Positions 1 through 8,144 of a DNA stretch of 47,488 nt are shown here, piece after piece. The notes under the pieces were generated by a model. It saw only the letters and a list, made by a program, of their open reading frames with translations. It did no database searches and had not been told where the DNA came from. Position 1 is the first letter of the stretch. Every line of letters starts with the position of its first letter. The position numbers and the translations under genes were made by a program. The DNA comes from Pseudonocardia sp. (GTDB lineage: Bacteria > Actinomycetota > Actinomycetes > Mycobacteriales > Pseudonocardiaceae), in NCBI RefSeq assembly GCF_025465255.1, contig NZ_JAODNI010000230.1, positions 1-47,488 of the forward strand. The letters are read 5' to 3'.

Positions 1-2
1 TG

Positions 3-884
3 ACCGCGCTGGTCAGTGCCTACATGGCGGCGCCGCACGTGATCCGGCACGGCACCCCGGCGCAACAGGACCGCTGCCTCGCCCCGTTGGCGGCCGGCGA
101 GGCGGTGGCCGCGATCGCGGTGACCGAACCGGGCACCGGCTCCGACGTCGCACGCGTGGGCACCACCGCCCGGCGCACCGAGGACGGCGGGCTGCTCAAC
201 GGCCGCAAGATGTTCATCACCAACGCCGGGCTGGCCGACCTGATAATCGGGGCGGCCCGTACCGGGGATGCCGGCCGAGGTGGGCTGACGCTGTTCCTGG
301 CCGGCCGCGGCACCGACGGGCTGAGCCTGGGCAGGCCGCGGGCGAAGATGGGCGGGCACTCCTCGGACACCCGCGAGGTGCTGCTGGACGACGTCGCGCT
401 GCCCGCCGATGCGGTGTTGGGTACCGAGAACCGGGGCTTCTACCAGATCATGGAGGCGTTCCAGCTGGAGCGCGTCGCGCTGGCCGCGATGGGCATCGGG
501 CACGCCGCCGAATGCCTGGACCTGGCCCGCGAGTACGCCGGGCAGCGCGAGGCGTTCGGTGAGCCGCTGACCCACCTGCAGACGATCCGGCACCGGCTCG
601 CCGCGATGGAGGTGGAGCTGGAGGCCGCCCGGTTGATCACGTACCAGGCGGCGGCCCGGCTCGACGCCGGTCATCCGGAGGCGGCCCGCTCGGTGGCCAG
701 GGCGAAGTACCTCGCCGCGATCTCCGCCAACCGGATCGTGGACGACGCGGTGCAGCTGTTCGGCGGCGCCGGTTTCGTCGAGGAGTCACCCGTCGCCCGG
801 CACTACCGCGACGTCCGCATCCTGCGCATCGGCGGCGGTACCGACGAGATCCAGCTGGAGATACTGACCAGGGGCATGGCTTGA
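3..884 (+). CDS. acyl-CoA dehydrogenase, 5' partial
   Basis: FAD-dependent alpha,beta-dehydrogenation of a short or branched acyl-CoA. The reading frame is open to the window edge (TALVSAYM before the first internal ATG at 24), so roughly the first quarter of a ~380-residue enzyme is missing. Visible family signatures are VTEPGTGSDV, which contacts the flavin and substrate, and the C-terminal FGGAGFVEESPVARHYRD and RILRIGGGTDEIQ. The usual YEGT glutamate position is glycine, as in many actinobacterial FadE proteins, so the catalytic base is probably elsewhere. The stop lies 13 bp before the carboxylase gene, indicating one operon. By context it may oxidise isovaleryl-CoA or a similar branched acyl-CoA; the substrate is inference. 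Confidence 0.93.
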   Translation, partial: TALVSAYMAAPHVIRHGTPAQQDRCLAPLAAGEAVAAIAVTEPGTGSDVARVGTTARRTEDGGLLNGRKMFITNAGLADLIIGAARTGDAGRGGLTLFLAGRGTDGLSLGRPRAKMGGHSSDTREVLLDDVALPADAVLGTENRGFYQIMEAFQLERVALAAMGIGHAAECLDLAREYAGQREAFGEPLTHLQTIRHRLAAMEVELEAARLITYQAAARLDAGHPEAARSVARAKYLAAISANRIVDDAVQLFGGAGFVEESPVARHYRDVRILRIGGGTDEIQLEILTRGMA

Positions 885-897
885 CCAGGGGAGATGT

Positions 898-2445
898 GTG
901 AGTACCGAGGCGATCAGTACGAACGGGGCGCCCGGGATCGAGGACGTCGAGCGGGCCGCGGAGCGCGCGTTGAAAGGTGGCGACCCGGCGCGCTGGCCGG
1001 ACAAGCTGCCGGTGCGCGACCGGCTGGCCGTGCTGTTCGACCCCGGCACGTTCGTCGAGGACGGGCTGCTGGCCACCTCGGCCGCCGCCGACCACCTGCC
1101 GGCCGACGGGGTGATCACCGGGATCGGCCGGGTGTACGGGCGGCCGGTCGCGGTGATCGCGCACGACTTCACCGTCAAGGCCGGCTCCTGGGGTGAGCTG
1201 ACCTGCGAGAAGCAGATCCGGATCCTGGAGCGCGCGGACCGTGACCTGCTGCCGGTGGTCTACCTGGTGGACTCCGCCGGCGGCCGGCTGACCGACCAGA
1301 TGGGCTTCTTCCCCGGTCGCCGGGGCGCGTCGGCGATCTTCAACCTGCAGGTCAGGCTGTCCGGGCGGGTGCCGCAGCTGTGTTGCCTGCACGGTCCGTC
1401 GGCGGCCGGCGGGGCGTACATGCCGGCGTTCTGCGACTGGGTCGGCATGGTCAACGGCAACGCCTCGATGTACCTGGCCAGCCCGAGGGTCGCGGAGAAG
1501 GTGACCGGCGAGCGCACCACGCTGGAGGCCATGGGCGGCGCGATGATGCACGCCGAGGTCTCCGGCTGCGGCGACGAGGTGTTCGACGAGGACTGGGAGG
1601 CCGTCGCCGCCGCCCGGCTGCTGCTGTCCTACCTGCCGGACGACTTCCGCGCCGCGCCGGCCCGGGTCGAGGCGGTCGAGCCCGAGCAGCCCGAGTGGCC
1701 GGACGGCCTGGTGCCGGTCGACCCCAACGTCAGCTACGACGTGCGGGACGTGGTGGACCGCCTCGTCGACGGCGGCACGTTCTTCGAGATCAAGGCGCGC
1801 TGGGCGCAGGAGCTGGTCACCGGGCTGGCCCGCCTCGACGGCCGGGTCATCGGCATCGTGGCCAACCAGCCCAAGGTGCGCAGCGGGGCGATCTTCGTCG
1901 ACTCGGCGGACAAGGCGGCCAAGTTCATCTCGCTGTGCGACGCGTTCAACATCCCGCTGGTGTTCCTGCAGGACGTTCCCGGCTTCATGGTCGGCGTCGA
2001 GGTGGAGCGCCAGGGCATCATCCGGCACGGCGCGAAGAGGATCGCCGCGTTGGCCTCCGCCGAGGTGCCCAAGTACTCGGTGGTGCTGCGCAAGGCCTAC
2101 GCGGCCGGTTTCTACGCGATGTGTGCCCCCGGCTTCGAGCCGCGCGCGACCCTGGCGCTGCCCACCGCGACGATCGGCCCGATGTCCGCCGGGGCGTCGG
2201 TCAACGCGGTGTACGCCAACAAGATCGCCGCCATCACCGACGAGGACGAGCGCGCCGCGTTCGTCGCCGCCCGCACGGCGGAGCAGCAGGCGGACATCAA
2301 CCTGCTGCGGATGGGCAGCGACCTCGTCGTCGACGCCGTGGTCGAGCCCGGACGCCTGCGCGCGGAGCTCATCGCCCGGATGGTCGACGCCGACCACTGG
2401 ACCCGGGAGACGGGCCGCCGCCACCACCTGATCAGCCCGGTCTGA
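898..2445 (+). CDS. acyl-CoA carboxylase beta (carboxyltransferase) subunit
   Basis: Carboxyltransferase half of a biotin-dependent acyl-CoA carboxylase; it moves carboxyl from carboxybiotin to an acyl-CoA. The 515 residues match the family length. Visible are SAGGRLTDQ near residue 125, GPSAAGGAYMPAFCD near 165 and the C-terminal block FLQDVPGFMVG followed by KAYAAGFYAMCAPGFEP. GTG at 898 is preceded by a GGGGAG ribosome site. It looks most like methylcrotonyl-CoA carboxylase beta / AccD1-type proteins, which fits the leucine-type neighbours, but propionyl- or geranyl-CoA specificity cannot be excluded. No biotin-carrying alpha subunit lies in the window; it may be upstream of the edge or unlinked. 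Confidence 0.93.
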   Translation: MSTEAISTNGAPGIEDVERAAERALKGGDPARWPDKLPVRDRLAVLFDPGTFVEDGLLATSAAADHLPADGVITGIGRVYGRPVAVIAHDFTVKAGSWGELTCEKQIRILERADRDLLPVVYLVDSAGGRLTDQMGFFPGRRGASAIFNLQVRLSGRVPQLCCLHGPSAAGGAYMPAFCDWVGMVNGNASMYLASPRVAEKVTGERTTLEAMGGAMMHAEVSGCGDEVFDEDWEAVAAARLLLSYLPDDFRAAPARVEAVEPEQPEWPDGLVPVDPNVSYDVRDVVDRLVDGGTFFEIKARWAQELVTGLARLDGRVIGIVANQPKVRSGAIFVDSADKAAKFISLCDAFNIPLVFLQDVPGFMVGVEVERQGIIRHGAKRIAALASAEVPKYSVVLRKAYAAGFYAMCAPGFEPRATLALPTATIGPMSAGASVNAVYANKIAAITDEDERAAFVAARTAEQQADINLLRMGSDLVVDAVVEPGRLRAELIARMVDADHWTRETGRRHHLISPV

Positions 2446-2476
2446 CAGACAGCCCGACGAAGTCGAGAGGACGACG

Positions 2477-4405
2477 ATGTCCGACGCTCACGACAGCCTC
2501 GCCCAGCTCATCCGGACCCCGCTGCGCCCGTTGCGGGCGAACTGGGTCGTCCCCGACCGGGTCGAGGCACTGCATGAAGCCCGCGCCTTCGACGAGCCTG
2601 ACGACTACTGGGAGTGGGTCGCCCGGCAGCAGCGCTGGTCCACGCCCTGGCAGAGCGTGCGCAGCGGCGGCATGACCGACACCCGGTACTTCGAGGGCGG
2701 CCGGATCAACGTCGCGGACAACTGCGTGGACCGCTGGGCCGAGGACCCGGCGACGGCCGACCACCCGGCCGTCGTGTGGGAGGGCGAGCCGGGGGACTCT
2801 CGCACGCTGACCTACGCGGAGCTCTCCGACGAGGTCTCGCGGCTCGCGGCCGGGTTGCTCGCGCTCGACGTGCGCAAGGGTGACGTGGTCGCCGTCTACA
2901 TGCCCAACCTCGTCGAGGCTTTCACCACCATCCACGCCTGCAACCGGATCGGCGCGATCTACACGGTGCTGTTCTCCGGGTTCGGCGAGGAGGCGGTCGC
3001 CTCGCGGCTCGAGGCCGCGCGCGCCTCGGTCGTCGTCGTCGCGGACGCCATCTACCGGCGCACCAAGCCGGTTCCGCTGCTGGAGACGCTGCGGGCCGCC
3101 GTCCGCCGGGCGCCCACGGTGCGGCTGACGGTCGTGGTGGACCGGACGGGGAACGACGTGCCGCTCGTCGAGGGCGAGCGCGCCTACGCCGAGGTGCTCG
3201 CGGAGGGCCGGGCCGGCACCCCGGCCGTTCCGCTCGACCCGAACGAGCCTTCGTTCCTGATCTTCACCAGTGGCACCGAGTCCCGGCCCAAGGGGGTCGT
3301 GCACAGCGTGGGCGGGTTCCTCCTCGGCACCTGGGCCAACGCGCACTGGCAGGCCGGCCGCGAGGACGGCGACGTCTACTGGGTGGCCGCGGACGTGGGC
3401 TGGCTGACCTTCCCGATCCAGGCCGTCGTCGGCGGGCTGGCCTGCGGGATGACCATCGCCTGCTACGAGGGGGCTCTCGACACCCCGACGCCGGCCCGGT
3501 TCTACGAGATCTGCGAGAAGCACCGGATCACCAAGATCCTCGCGGCCCCGACGCTGATCCGGATGCTGCGCAAGTTCGGCGGCGACCTCGCCGCCGCCCA
3601 CCCGCTGCCCGACCTGAAGCTGATCACGGCGCAGGGCGAGCCGTTCGATGCGGACACGTTCGACTGGGCCACCGAGACGTACGGCGTCCCGATCGTGAAC
3701 GCCTACGGCCAGACCGAGACCGGCTCGACCTGGGCCTACCCGGTCTACGGCGTCGAGCCGATCAAGGCCGGGTCGGTCGGCACCGCCGTGCCGGGGCACT
3801 CGTTCGAGATCGTCGACGACGAGGGCGAGCGGGTCCCGCCCGGCGTCAAGGGGAACCTGCTGCTCACCAGCCCGTTCCCGACGCTGGCCCGCACGGTCTG
3901 GGACGACCACGACCGCTACCTGTCGACCTACTTCGGCCGGTTCCCGGGCCGCTACGCCACGAATGACGAGGCGGTGCTCGACGGCGACGGCCACCTGTGG
4001 GTGCTCGGCCGCGCCGATGACGTGATCAACGTGGCGGCGCACCGGATCTCGACCATGGAGATCGAGGCGGTGGTGACCGCCCACCCGTCGGTGGTCGAGG
4101 CCGCTGTCGTCGGCGTGCCCGACGAGACCAAGGGGACCGTGCCGGTAGCCTTCGTGACCCTCGGCTCCGGGGCAACCGTCGATACGGTGCGTGAGGAGAT
4201 CGCGGCGCGGGTGATCGGGGAGATGGGTGGGTACGCCCGGCTCGCGGCGATCCACGTGACCCCCGCGATGCCGAAGACCCGGACCGGCAAGACGATGCGC
4301 CGGCTGCTCCGGGACGTGGTCGTCAACGGCGCGGCGACCGGAGACGTCAGCGCGATGGAGGACCCGTCCGCGCTGGAGGCCGTGACGGCGGTGGTCCGGG
4401 GTTGA
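2477..4405 (+). CDS. acetyl-CoA synthetase-like AMP-dependent acyl-CoA ligase
   Basis: ATP-dependent activation of a carboxylic acid to its CoA thioester through an acyl-adenylate. The 642 residues fit the acetyl/propionyl-CoA synthetase branch of the ANL superfamily. Motifs in order: the phosphate loop TSGTESRPKG near residue 264 (an unusual ES where TG is common), NAYGQTETG near 407, LGRADDVINVAAHRIS near 510 and the C-terminal catalytic lysine in TRTGK near 602. ATG 2477 follows GAGAGG by six bases. The stop overlaps the next gene. Its place between a carboxylase and a MaoC/CitE pair suggests it activates a small branched or dicarboxylic acid feeding that pathway; the substrate is unknown. 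Confidence 0.92.
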   Translation: MSDAHDSLAQLIRTPLRPLRANWVVPDRVEALHEARAFDEPDDYWEWVARQQRWSTPWQSVRSGGMTDTRYFEGGRINVADNCVDRWAEDPATADHPAVVWEGEPGDSRTLTYAELSDEVSRLAAGLLALDVRKGDVVAVYMPNLVEAFTTIHACNRIGAIYTVLFSGFGEEAVASRLEAARASVVVVADAIYRRTKPVPLLETLRAAVRRAPTVRLTVVVDRTGNDVPLVEGERAYAEVLAEGRAGTPAVPLDPNEPSFLIFTSGTESRPKGVVHSVGGFLLGTWANAHWQAGREDGDVYWVAADVGWLTFPIQAVVGGLACGMTIACYEGALDTPTPARFYEICEKHRITKILAAPTLIRMLRKFGGDLAAAHPLPDLKLITAQGEPFDADTFDWATETYGVPIVNAYGQTETGSTWAYPVYGVEPIKAGSVGTAVPGHSFEIVDDEGERVPPGVKGNLLLTSPFPTLARTVWDDHDRYLSTYFGRFPGRYATNDEAVLDGDGHLWVLGRADDVINVAAHRISTMEIEAVVTAHPSVVEAAVVGVPDETKGTVPVAFVTLGSGATVDTVREEIAARVIGEMGGYARLAAIHVTPAMPKTRTGKTMRRLLRDVVVNGAATGDVSAMEDPSALEAVTAVVRG

Positions 4406-4911
4406 GCGGGATGGACGGGGTGGCGGCGCGGACGGACGCCGAGGGGCGGCCGGTGTCGGGACGGTGGTTCGAGGAGCTCGAGGCGGGGACGGTCGTCACG
4501 CACGTGACCCGGCGGACGGTCACCGAGACGGACAACGTGCTGTTCACGACGATGACGATGAACCCGGCACCGCTGCACCTCGACGCGGACTACGCCGCGC
4601 ACACGGAGTTCGGGAAACCCCTGGTCAACAGCATGTTCACCCTCGCGCTGGTGGTCGGGTTGTCGGTGCCGGAGCTGACGCTGGGCACGATCGTCGCCCA
4701 GCTGGGGATCGACGAGGCGCGGTTCCCCACGCCGGTGTTCGCGGGCGACACGATCCGGGCGGTCACCGAGGTCGTCGAGGCCCGCGCGTCGCGGTCGCGG
4801 CCCGAGCAGGGCCTCGTCGTGTTCGAGCACCGCGCCTACAACCAGCGTGACGAGCTGGTGTGCACCGCCCGCCGGACGGGCCTGATGCATCGCCGGCCGG
4901 CCGGCTCGTGA
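4402..4911 (+). CDS. MaoC-family enoyl/mesaconyl-type CoA hydratase
   Basis: Single hot-dog-fold hydratase that adds water to an enoyl-CoA. The motif TMNPAPLHLDADYA corresponds to the catalytic (D)xNPxHxD segment and has the NPAPLHLD form common in mesaconyl/itaconyl-CoA hydratase relatives; GKPLVNSMF follows. TTG 4402 overlaps the ligase stop (TTGA); ATG 4411 is an equally plausible start. The stop overlaps the CitE-like gene by GTGA, so the two are probably translationally coupled. The pair resembles M. tuberculosis Rv2499c-Rv2498c, proposed to act in leucine and itaconate breakdown. The predicted role is hydration of 3-methylglutaconyl-, itaconyl- or mesaconyl-type CoA; this is inference from gene order and motif. 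Confidence 0.85.
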   Translation: MSGMDGVAARTDAEGRPVSGRWFEELEAGTVVTHVTRRTVTETDNVLFTTMTMNPAPLHLDADYAAHTEFGKPLVNSMFTLALVVGLSVPELTLGTIVAQLGIDEARFPTPVFAGDTIRAVTEVVEARASRSRPEQGLVVFEHRAYNQRDELVCTARRTGLMHRRPAGS

Positions 4912-5744
4912 CCGGGTTCGCCCCGCGCAGCCTGCTGTTCGTGCCGGCCACGCGCCTCGACATGCTCGCGAAGGTCGCGCGGATGTGCCCGGACGCCGTC
5001 GTCGCGGACCTGGAGGACGCCGTCGCGCCGGGCGAGAAGGACGAGGCCCGACGGGCCGTCCTCGCCGCGTTGGCCGCCGAACGGCCGGGGGCCGGGACCG
5101 TGCTGGTCCGGATCAACGGGGCCGGCACCCCGTGGCACGCGGACGACCTGGCCGCGGCAGCGGGCGCTGCCGTGGACGGGGTCGTCCTGCCCAAGTACGA
5201 GCACCCGGACCAGCTCCGCGCGGTGCGGTCGGCGCTGCCGGCGGGCGCCCGGGTCGTCGTCGGGCTGGAGAGCGTGCGCGGGGTCGCGGACAGCCGTGCG
5301 CTACTGGCCGAAGGCCCCGACGCCGCGTACTTCGGGGCCGAGGACTACATCGCGGACATCGGCGGTCGCCGCACGCCGGGCAGCACCGAGGTCCTGTATG
5401 CGCGCAGCGAGGTGTGCCTCGCCGCGCACCTGGCGGGAGCCCCGGCGCTGGACCAGGCCGTCGTCGCCGTCCGGGACGCGGAGCACTTCCGGTTCGACGC
5501 CGGGGTCGGCCGGGACCTCGGGTACCGGGGGAAGATCTGCCTGCACCCGACGCAGGTCGCGGTCGCGCACGACGTCTTCACCCCCTCGGCGGACGAGGTG
5601 GCCCACGCCCGGGACGTGCTGCGCGCGGCCGAGGCCGGGGTCGGCGTCGTCGACGGGCAGATGGTCGACGCCGCGCACATCGCGATGGCCCGCACGGTCC
5701 TGGCGCGGATCGGGTCCGAGGAGGATTCGTGCGGGTCGGGCTGA
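4908..5744 (+). CDS. HpcH/HpaI-CitE-like CoA-ester lyase
   Basis: TIM-barrel, metal-dependent C-C lyase for beta-hydroxyacyl-CoA esters such as citramalyl-CoA or HMG-CoA. Motifs are PRSLLFVPATR at the N-terminus, the acidic metal-site loop ADLEDAVAPGEK, YFGAEDYIADIGG and GRDLGYRGKICLHPTQV. I place the start at GTG 4908, which overlaps the MaoC stop and begins just before the conserved barrel; the longer frame from 4860 only re-reads the MaoC 3' end. About 278 residues, normal for the family. Close in layout to Rv2498c-type (S)-citramalyl-CoA/HMG-CoA lyase. It would finish the leucine/itaconate route, giving acetyl-CoA plus acetoacetate or pyruvate. Confidence 0.88.
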   Translation: MTGFAPRSLLFVPATRLDMLAKVARMCPDAVVADLEDAVAPGEKDEARRAVLAALAAERPGAGTVLVRINGAGTPWHADDLAAAAGAAVDGVVLPKYEHPDQLRAVRSALPAGARVVVGLESVRGVADSRALLAEGPDAAYFGAEDYIADIGGRRTPGSTEVLYARSEVCLAAHLAGAPALDQAVVAVRDAEHFRFDAGVGRDLGYRGKICLHPTQVAVAHDVFTPSADEVAHARDVLRAAEAGVGVVDGQMVDAAHIAMARTVLARIGSEEDSCGSG

Positions 5745-6001
5745 TGCTGCCGCCGCAGCTCGACCTCGGGCAGGTCGTGCCGTCGGCCCGGCGCGCCGAG
5801 TTGCTGGGGTACGACTTCCTCGCCTGCGGCGAGCACGTCCTCTTCCACGTGCCTTACATGATCAGTCCGGACCAGCGGGAGTACGCGGACGCCGGCGCGG
5901 AGACGGTGATCTTCTCCCCGGCGTGCCCGGACGGGGAGCTGGAACGGATGGCGGCACTCTTCGCCGAGGAGGTCGCGCCGGCTCTCCGACGCCGGGCGTG
6001 A
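5729..6001 (+). pseudogene. internally deleted LLM-class flavin/F420 oxidoreductase
   Basis: An in-frame 90-codon ORF starts at GTG 5729 with a GAGGAG site and overlaps the lyase stop by 16 bp. Residues 1-42 (VRVGLMLPPQLDLGQ through AELLGYDFLACGEHVLFH) look like the N-terminus of a luciferase-like monooxygenase. The following ~45 residues (YADAGAETVIFSPACPDG through MAALFAEEVAPALRRR) look like its C-terminus. The roughly 200 residues that would build most of the TIM barrel and cofactor pocket are missing, so it cannot be an active enzyme of the family. The reading frame is preserved across the junction. A domesticated small protein is possible but less likely than decay. Confidence 0.75.
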
Positions 6002-6118
6002 TCTTGTCCCGGCGTTCGGCGAGCCACAGGCTTGTGCCGAATCGTCGCTCGCCGCGACTCCGCGGCACCCGCGTCCCGAGCTGATCGGGCGGCGTCACGG
6101 GTCCCTCCGACCCAGGGC

Positions 6119-7711
6119 TCACGCGGCGACGAGGACCGTCCAGCCGCCCCCTGCCGCTGGCACGAGGACGACGAGGCTCCCGGCCGGCGCAGCCCGTACC
6201 GCGGCCCGTGCCTCGGTCACGGCGGTGGAGGTGGCGACCGTGAAGGACGTCGTCGCCCCGGCGGTGTCGGTCACCGTCACGGCGCTACCCGCGGATGCCC
6301 CCTCCGCGGGCGTGGCGGTGGCGAGCCGGAGGACCTTGCGGCCGTTGATCGCCGCCAGACCGCCGGGCACCGGCAGGCCGTCCGCACTCACGCGGGCGGA
6401 CGTGACGGTGACGGTGCCGCCCGGCAACGTAACGGTCTTCGGGCGAGCGGGTGATGCGCTCGTCGTGCTGCTCGACGGCGCCGGCGGGGCGGACGACACG
6501 GGCGTGGCCGAGCTCGTGGGTGGCGCTGAGCTCGTGAGTGGGGCGGGCGTCGTGGGCGGAGGCGTGGGGGTCTGAGAAGTGACCGGCGGCGGCGTCGTCG
6601 GGACGACGGCTGCGGGCGGCGCGGCGGGAGCGGACGAGGTCGTGGTCGGGGAGGTCGTACTCGCGGAGGTCGGAGGCGCGGATTCGGCGGATCCAGACGG
6701 TGCCTGCGATGACGGGGCTGCCACGGCGGACGAACCGGGCACGGCCGAGGCGAGGCCCGGAACCGACGAGGACGCCGCCGGGGCCTCGGGCGCCGCGGCC
6801 GAGGAGCCGGGTGCGACCGCAGCGGCCCCGGAAGAATCGGGCGACGTGGCCGGGCTCGTCGCCGACTGCGCGATCGACAGCGCCGCGGTATCCGACTGGG
6901 GCGGCTCCGGAACCGTCGGGTTCGGCACCTCGGTCGGGGCGGGGGCGACCGGCGCCTCGAAGATCTCCGGAGCAGGCGGCGCGGGGAGGGGCTCGGGCAC
7001 CACGGGCAGCGGCCCGGTATCGGGTGCGCCGCTGGTGGCGGGCCGGGTGGCGCCCAGGTAGTCGTCGCCCGTCCAGCGGTAGTAGGCGACCTGCACCGGC
7101 TTCCCGAAGGTCGGCGCATTCACCATCTTGCCGTTCCCGATGTACATGCCGACGTGGTGAACCTTGGCCGGAACCCCGTAGTACACCAGGTCACCGGGCT
7201 GCAACCCCGCCGTGGCGGGCACGTGCGGGCCCTCGTAGTACTGCGTGTGGGCGGTGCGGGGGAGGTCGATCCCGGCGACGTCGTAGGCGAAGTGGGTCAG
7301 CCCCGAGCAGTCGAACCCGGCGTCGCCCTCGGTGGGCCCGTCACCGCCCCACACGTACGGCAGTCCGATCTGGGCCATCGCCGCGGCGATGGCCGTGGTG
7401 GCGCGACGGTCCGGCAGTCCCGTCGTGAAGGAGACCGGCACCGGATCGACGACCGGTGCCGGGGGCTGCGGCTGGGTGCTCGCCGGAAGGACGGAGCCGG
7501 CGGTCGTGGAGTACGGGGCGGCGGTGGTGGTGTTCGTGAGCGTCACGGCAGGCTGCGCGAGCAGGCCGAGCTCCCCGGCGCGCCCGCCGTAGACGGCGGC
7601 GATCGGGCCGGAGGCCGCGGTGAGAACCGTCACGCCCACCACGGCGACCACGGCGCCGCCCGCGGTGAGCGGGCGCAGCTGCCGGGTGGGGGCCGGGCGC
7701 CGGGGTCTCAT
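6119..7711 (-). CDS. secreted NlpC/P60 peptidoglycan endopeptidase with long Pro/Ser/Thr tail
   Basis: Cell-wall hydrolase expected to cut peptide stems of peptidoglycan. Residues ~15-40 (TAGGAVVAVVGVTVLTAASG) form a signal peptide or anchor. The NlpC/P60 domain spans about residues 100-220, with catalytic Cys in FDCSGLTHFAY near 135 and His in VHHVGMYIG near 186; LQPGDLVYYG lies between them. The rest of the 530 residues is a ~210-residue Pro/Ala/Ser/Thr-rich linker and a small C-terminal segment of about 90 residues (TVTLPGGTVTVTSARVS to the end) that I do not recognise; it could bind the wall or a partner. The gene is isolated on the minus strand. Short imperfect codon repeats in the linker make its length liable to vary between strains. 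Confidence 0.9.
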   Translation of the reverse strand: MRPRRPAPTRQLRPLTAGGAVVAVVGVTVLTAASGPIAAVYGGRAGELGLLAQPAVTLTNTTTAAPYSTTAGSVLPASTQPQPPAPVVDPVPVSFTTGLPDRRATTAIAAAMAQIGLPYVWGGDGPTEGDAGFDCSGLTHFAYDVAGIDLPRTAHTQYYEGPHVPATAGLQPGDLVYYGVPAKVHHVGMYIGNGKMVNAPTFGKPVQVAYYRWTGDDYLGATRPATSGAPDTGPLPVVPEPLPAPPAPEIFEAPVAPAPTEVPNPTVPEPPQSDTAALSIAQSATSPATSPDSSGAAAVAPGSSAAAPEAPAASSSVPGLASAVPGSSAVAAPSSQAPSGSAESAPPTSASTTSPTTTSSAPAAPPAAVVPTTPPPVTSQTPTPPPTTPAPLTSSAPPTSSATPVSSAPPAPSSSTTSASPARPKTVTLPGGTVTVTSARVSADGLPVPGGLAAINGRKVLRLATATPAEGASAGSAVTVTDTAGATTSFTVATSTAVTEARAAVRAAPAGSLVVLVPAAGGGWTVLVAA

Positions 7712-7790
7712 CGCCGGTCCCGGCGAAGGTCTGCGTCGGCCATGCCCGGTGATTCGCCCCGGCCGGCCGGCGCGTTAGCACCGCCGCAGG

Positions 7791-8099
7791 TCAGGCGGTG
7801 CCCAGCCTGGCCGCGAGCTCGGCCGCCTCCCGGTGCGCCGCGGCGAGCTCGTCGCGGCTCCGGTCCCGCTGATCCGCGAGCGCGGGCACGGTCTCCGCGA
7901 GGGTCAGGCTCGTGGTGATCACCGCGACGTCCATGCCCAGCGCCGTTCCGAGGACGATCCTCAGCATCGGGACCGCATGGTCCCGGCCCTCGGTGGGCGT
8001 CCCGGGTTCGTAGGACGCACCCCGGCTGCTGACGACGACGGTGGGCCTGCCCTCGAGCGGCCGGCTGTCCGCCGTCAACGGCTCGGCCGCGCGCGCCGG
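7791..8099 (-). pseudogene. 3' remnant of FMN-dependent azoreductase / quinone reductase
   Basis: The last ~90 codons of a minus-strand frame read like the C-terminal third of AzoR-type flavodoxin-fold reductases: PLEGRPTVVVSSRGASYEPG, then EGRDHAVPMLRIVLGTALGM, then an Ala/Glu-rich last helix ending ELAARLGTA. No plausible start, P-loop or N-terminal flavodoxin half lies upstream; the frame runs antisense into the CoA-transferase gene. I therefore call it a truncated remnant. The upstream limit (~8099) is approximate. An alternative is that the long open antisense frame is coincidental, but the motif run is too family-like for chance. Confidence 0.6.
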
Positions 8100-8144
8100 A
8101 TCCCCGCCCCGGGAGCAGGATGGGGGGAGTCGATCAGGAGGAGC

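Noticed and set aside
637..4255. Two long minus-strand frames opposite the acyl-CoA operon
   Set aside because: Shadows of the carboxylase and ligase genes; His/Asp/Val-rich with no family pattern.
4860..4907. Longer start for the CitE-like lyase
   Set aside because: The first 16 codons re-read the end of the MaoC gene; GTG 4908 with a GTGA overlap fits the family N-terminus.
6002..6118. Partial inverted repeat TTCGGC...GCCGAA as a terminator
   Set aside because: Only six outer base pairs with competing inner pairings; weaker than the other hairpins.
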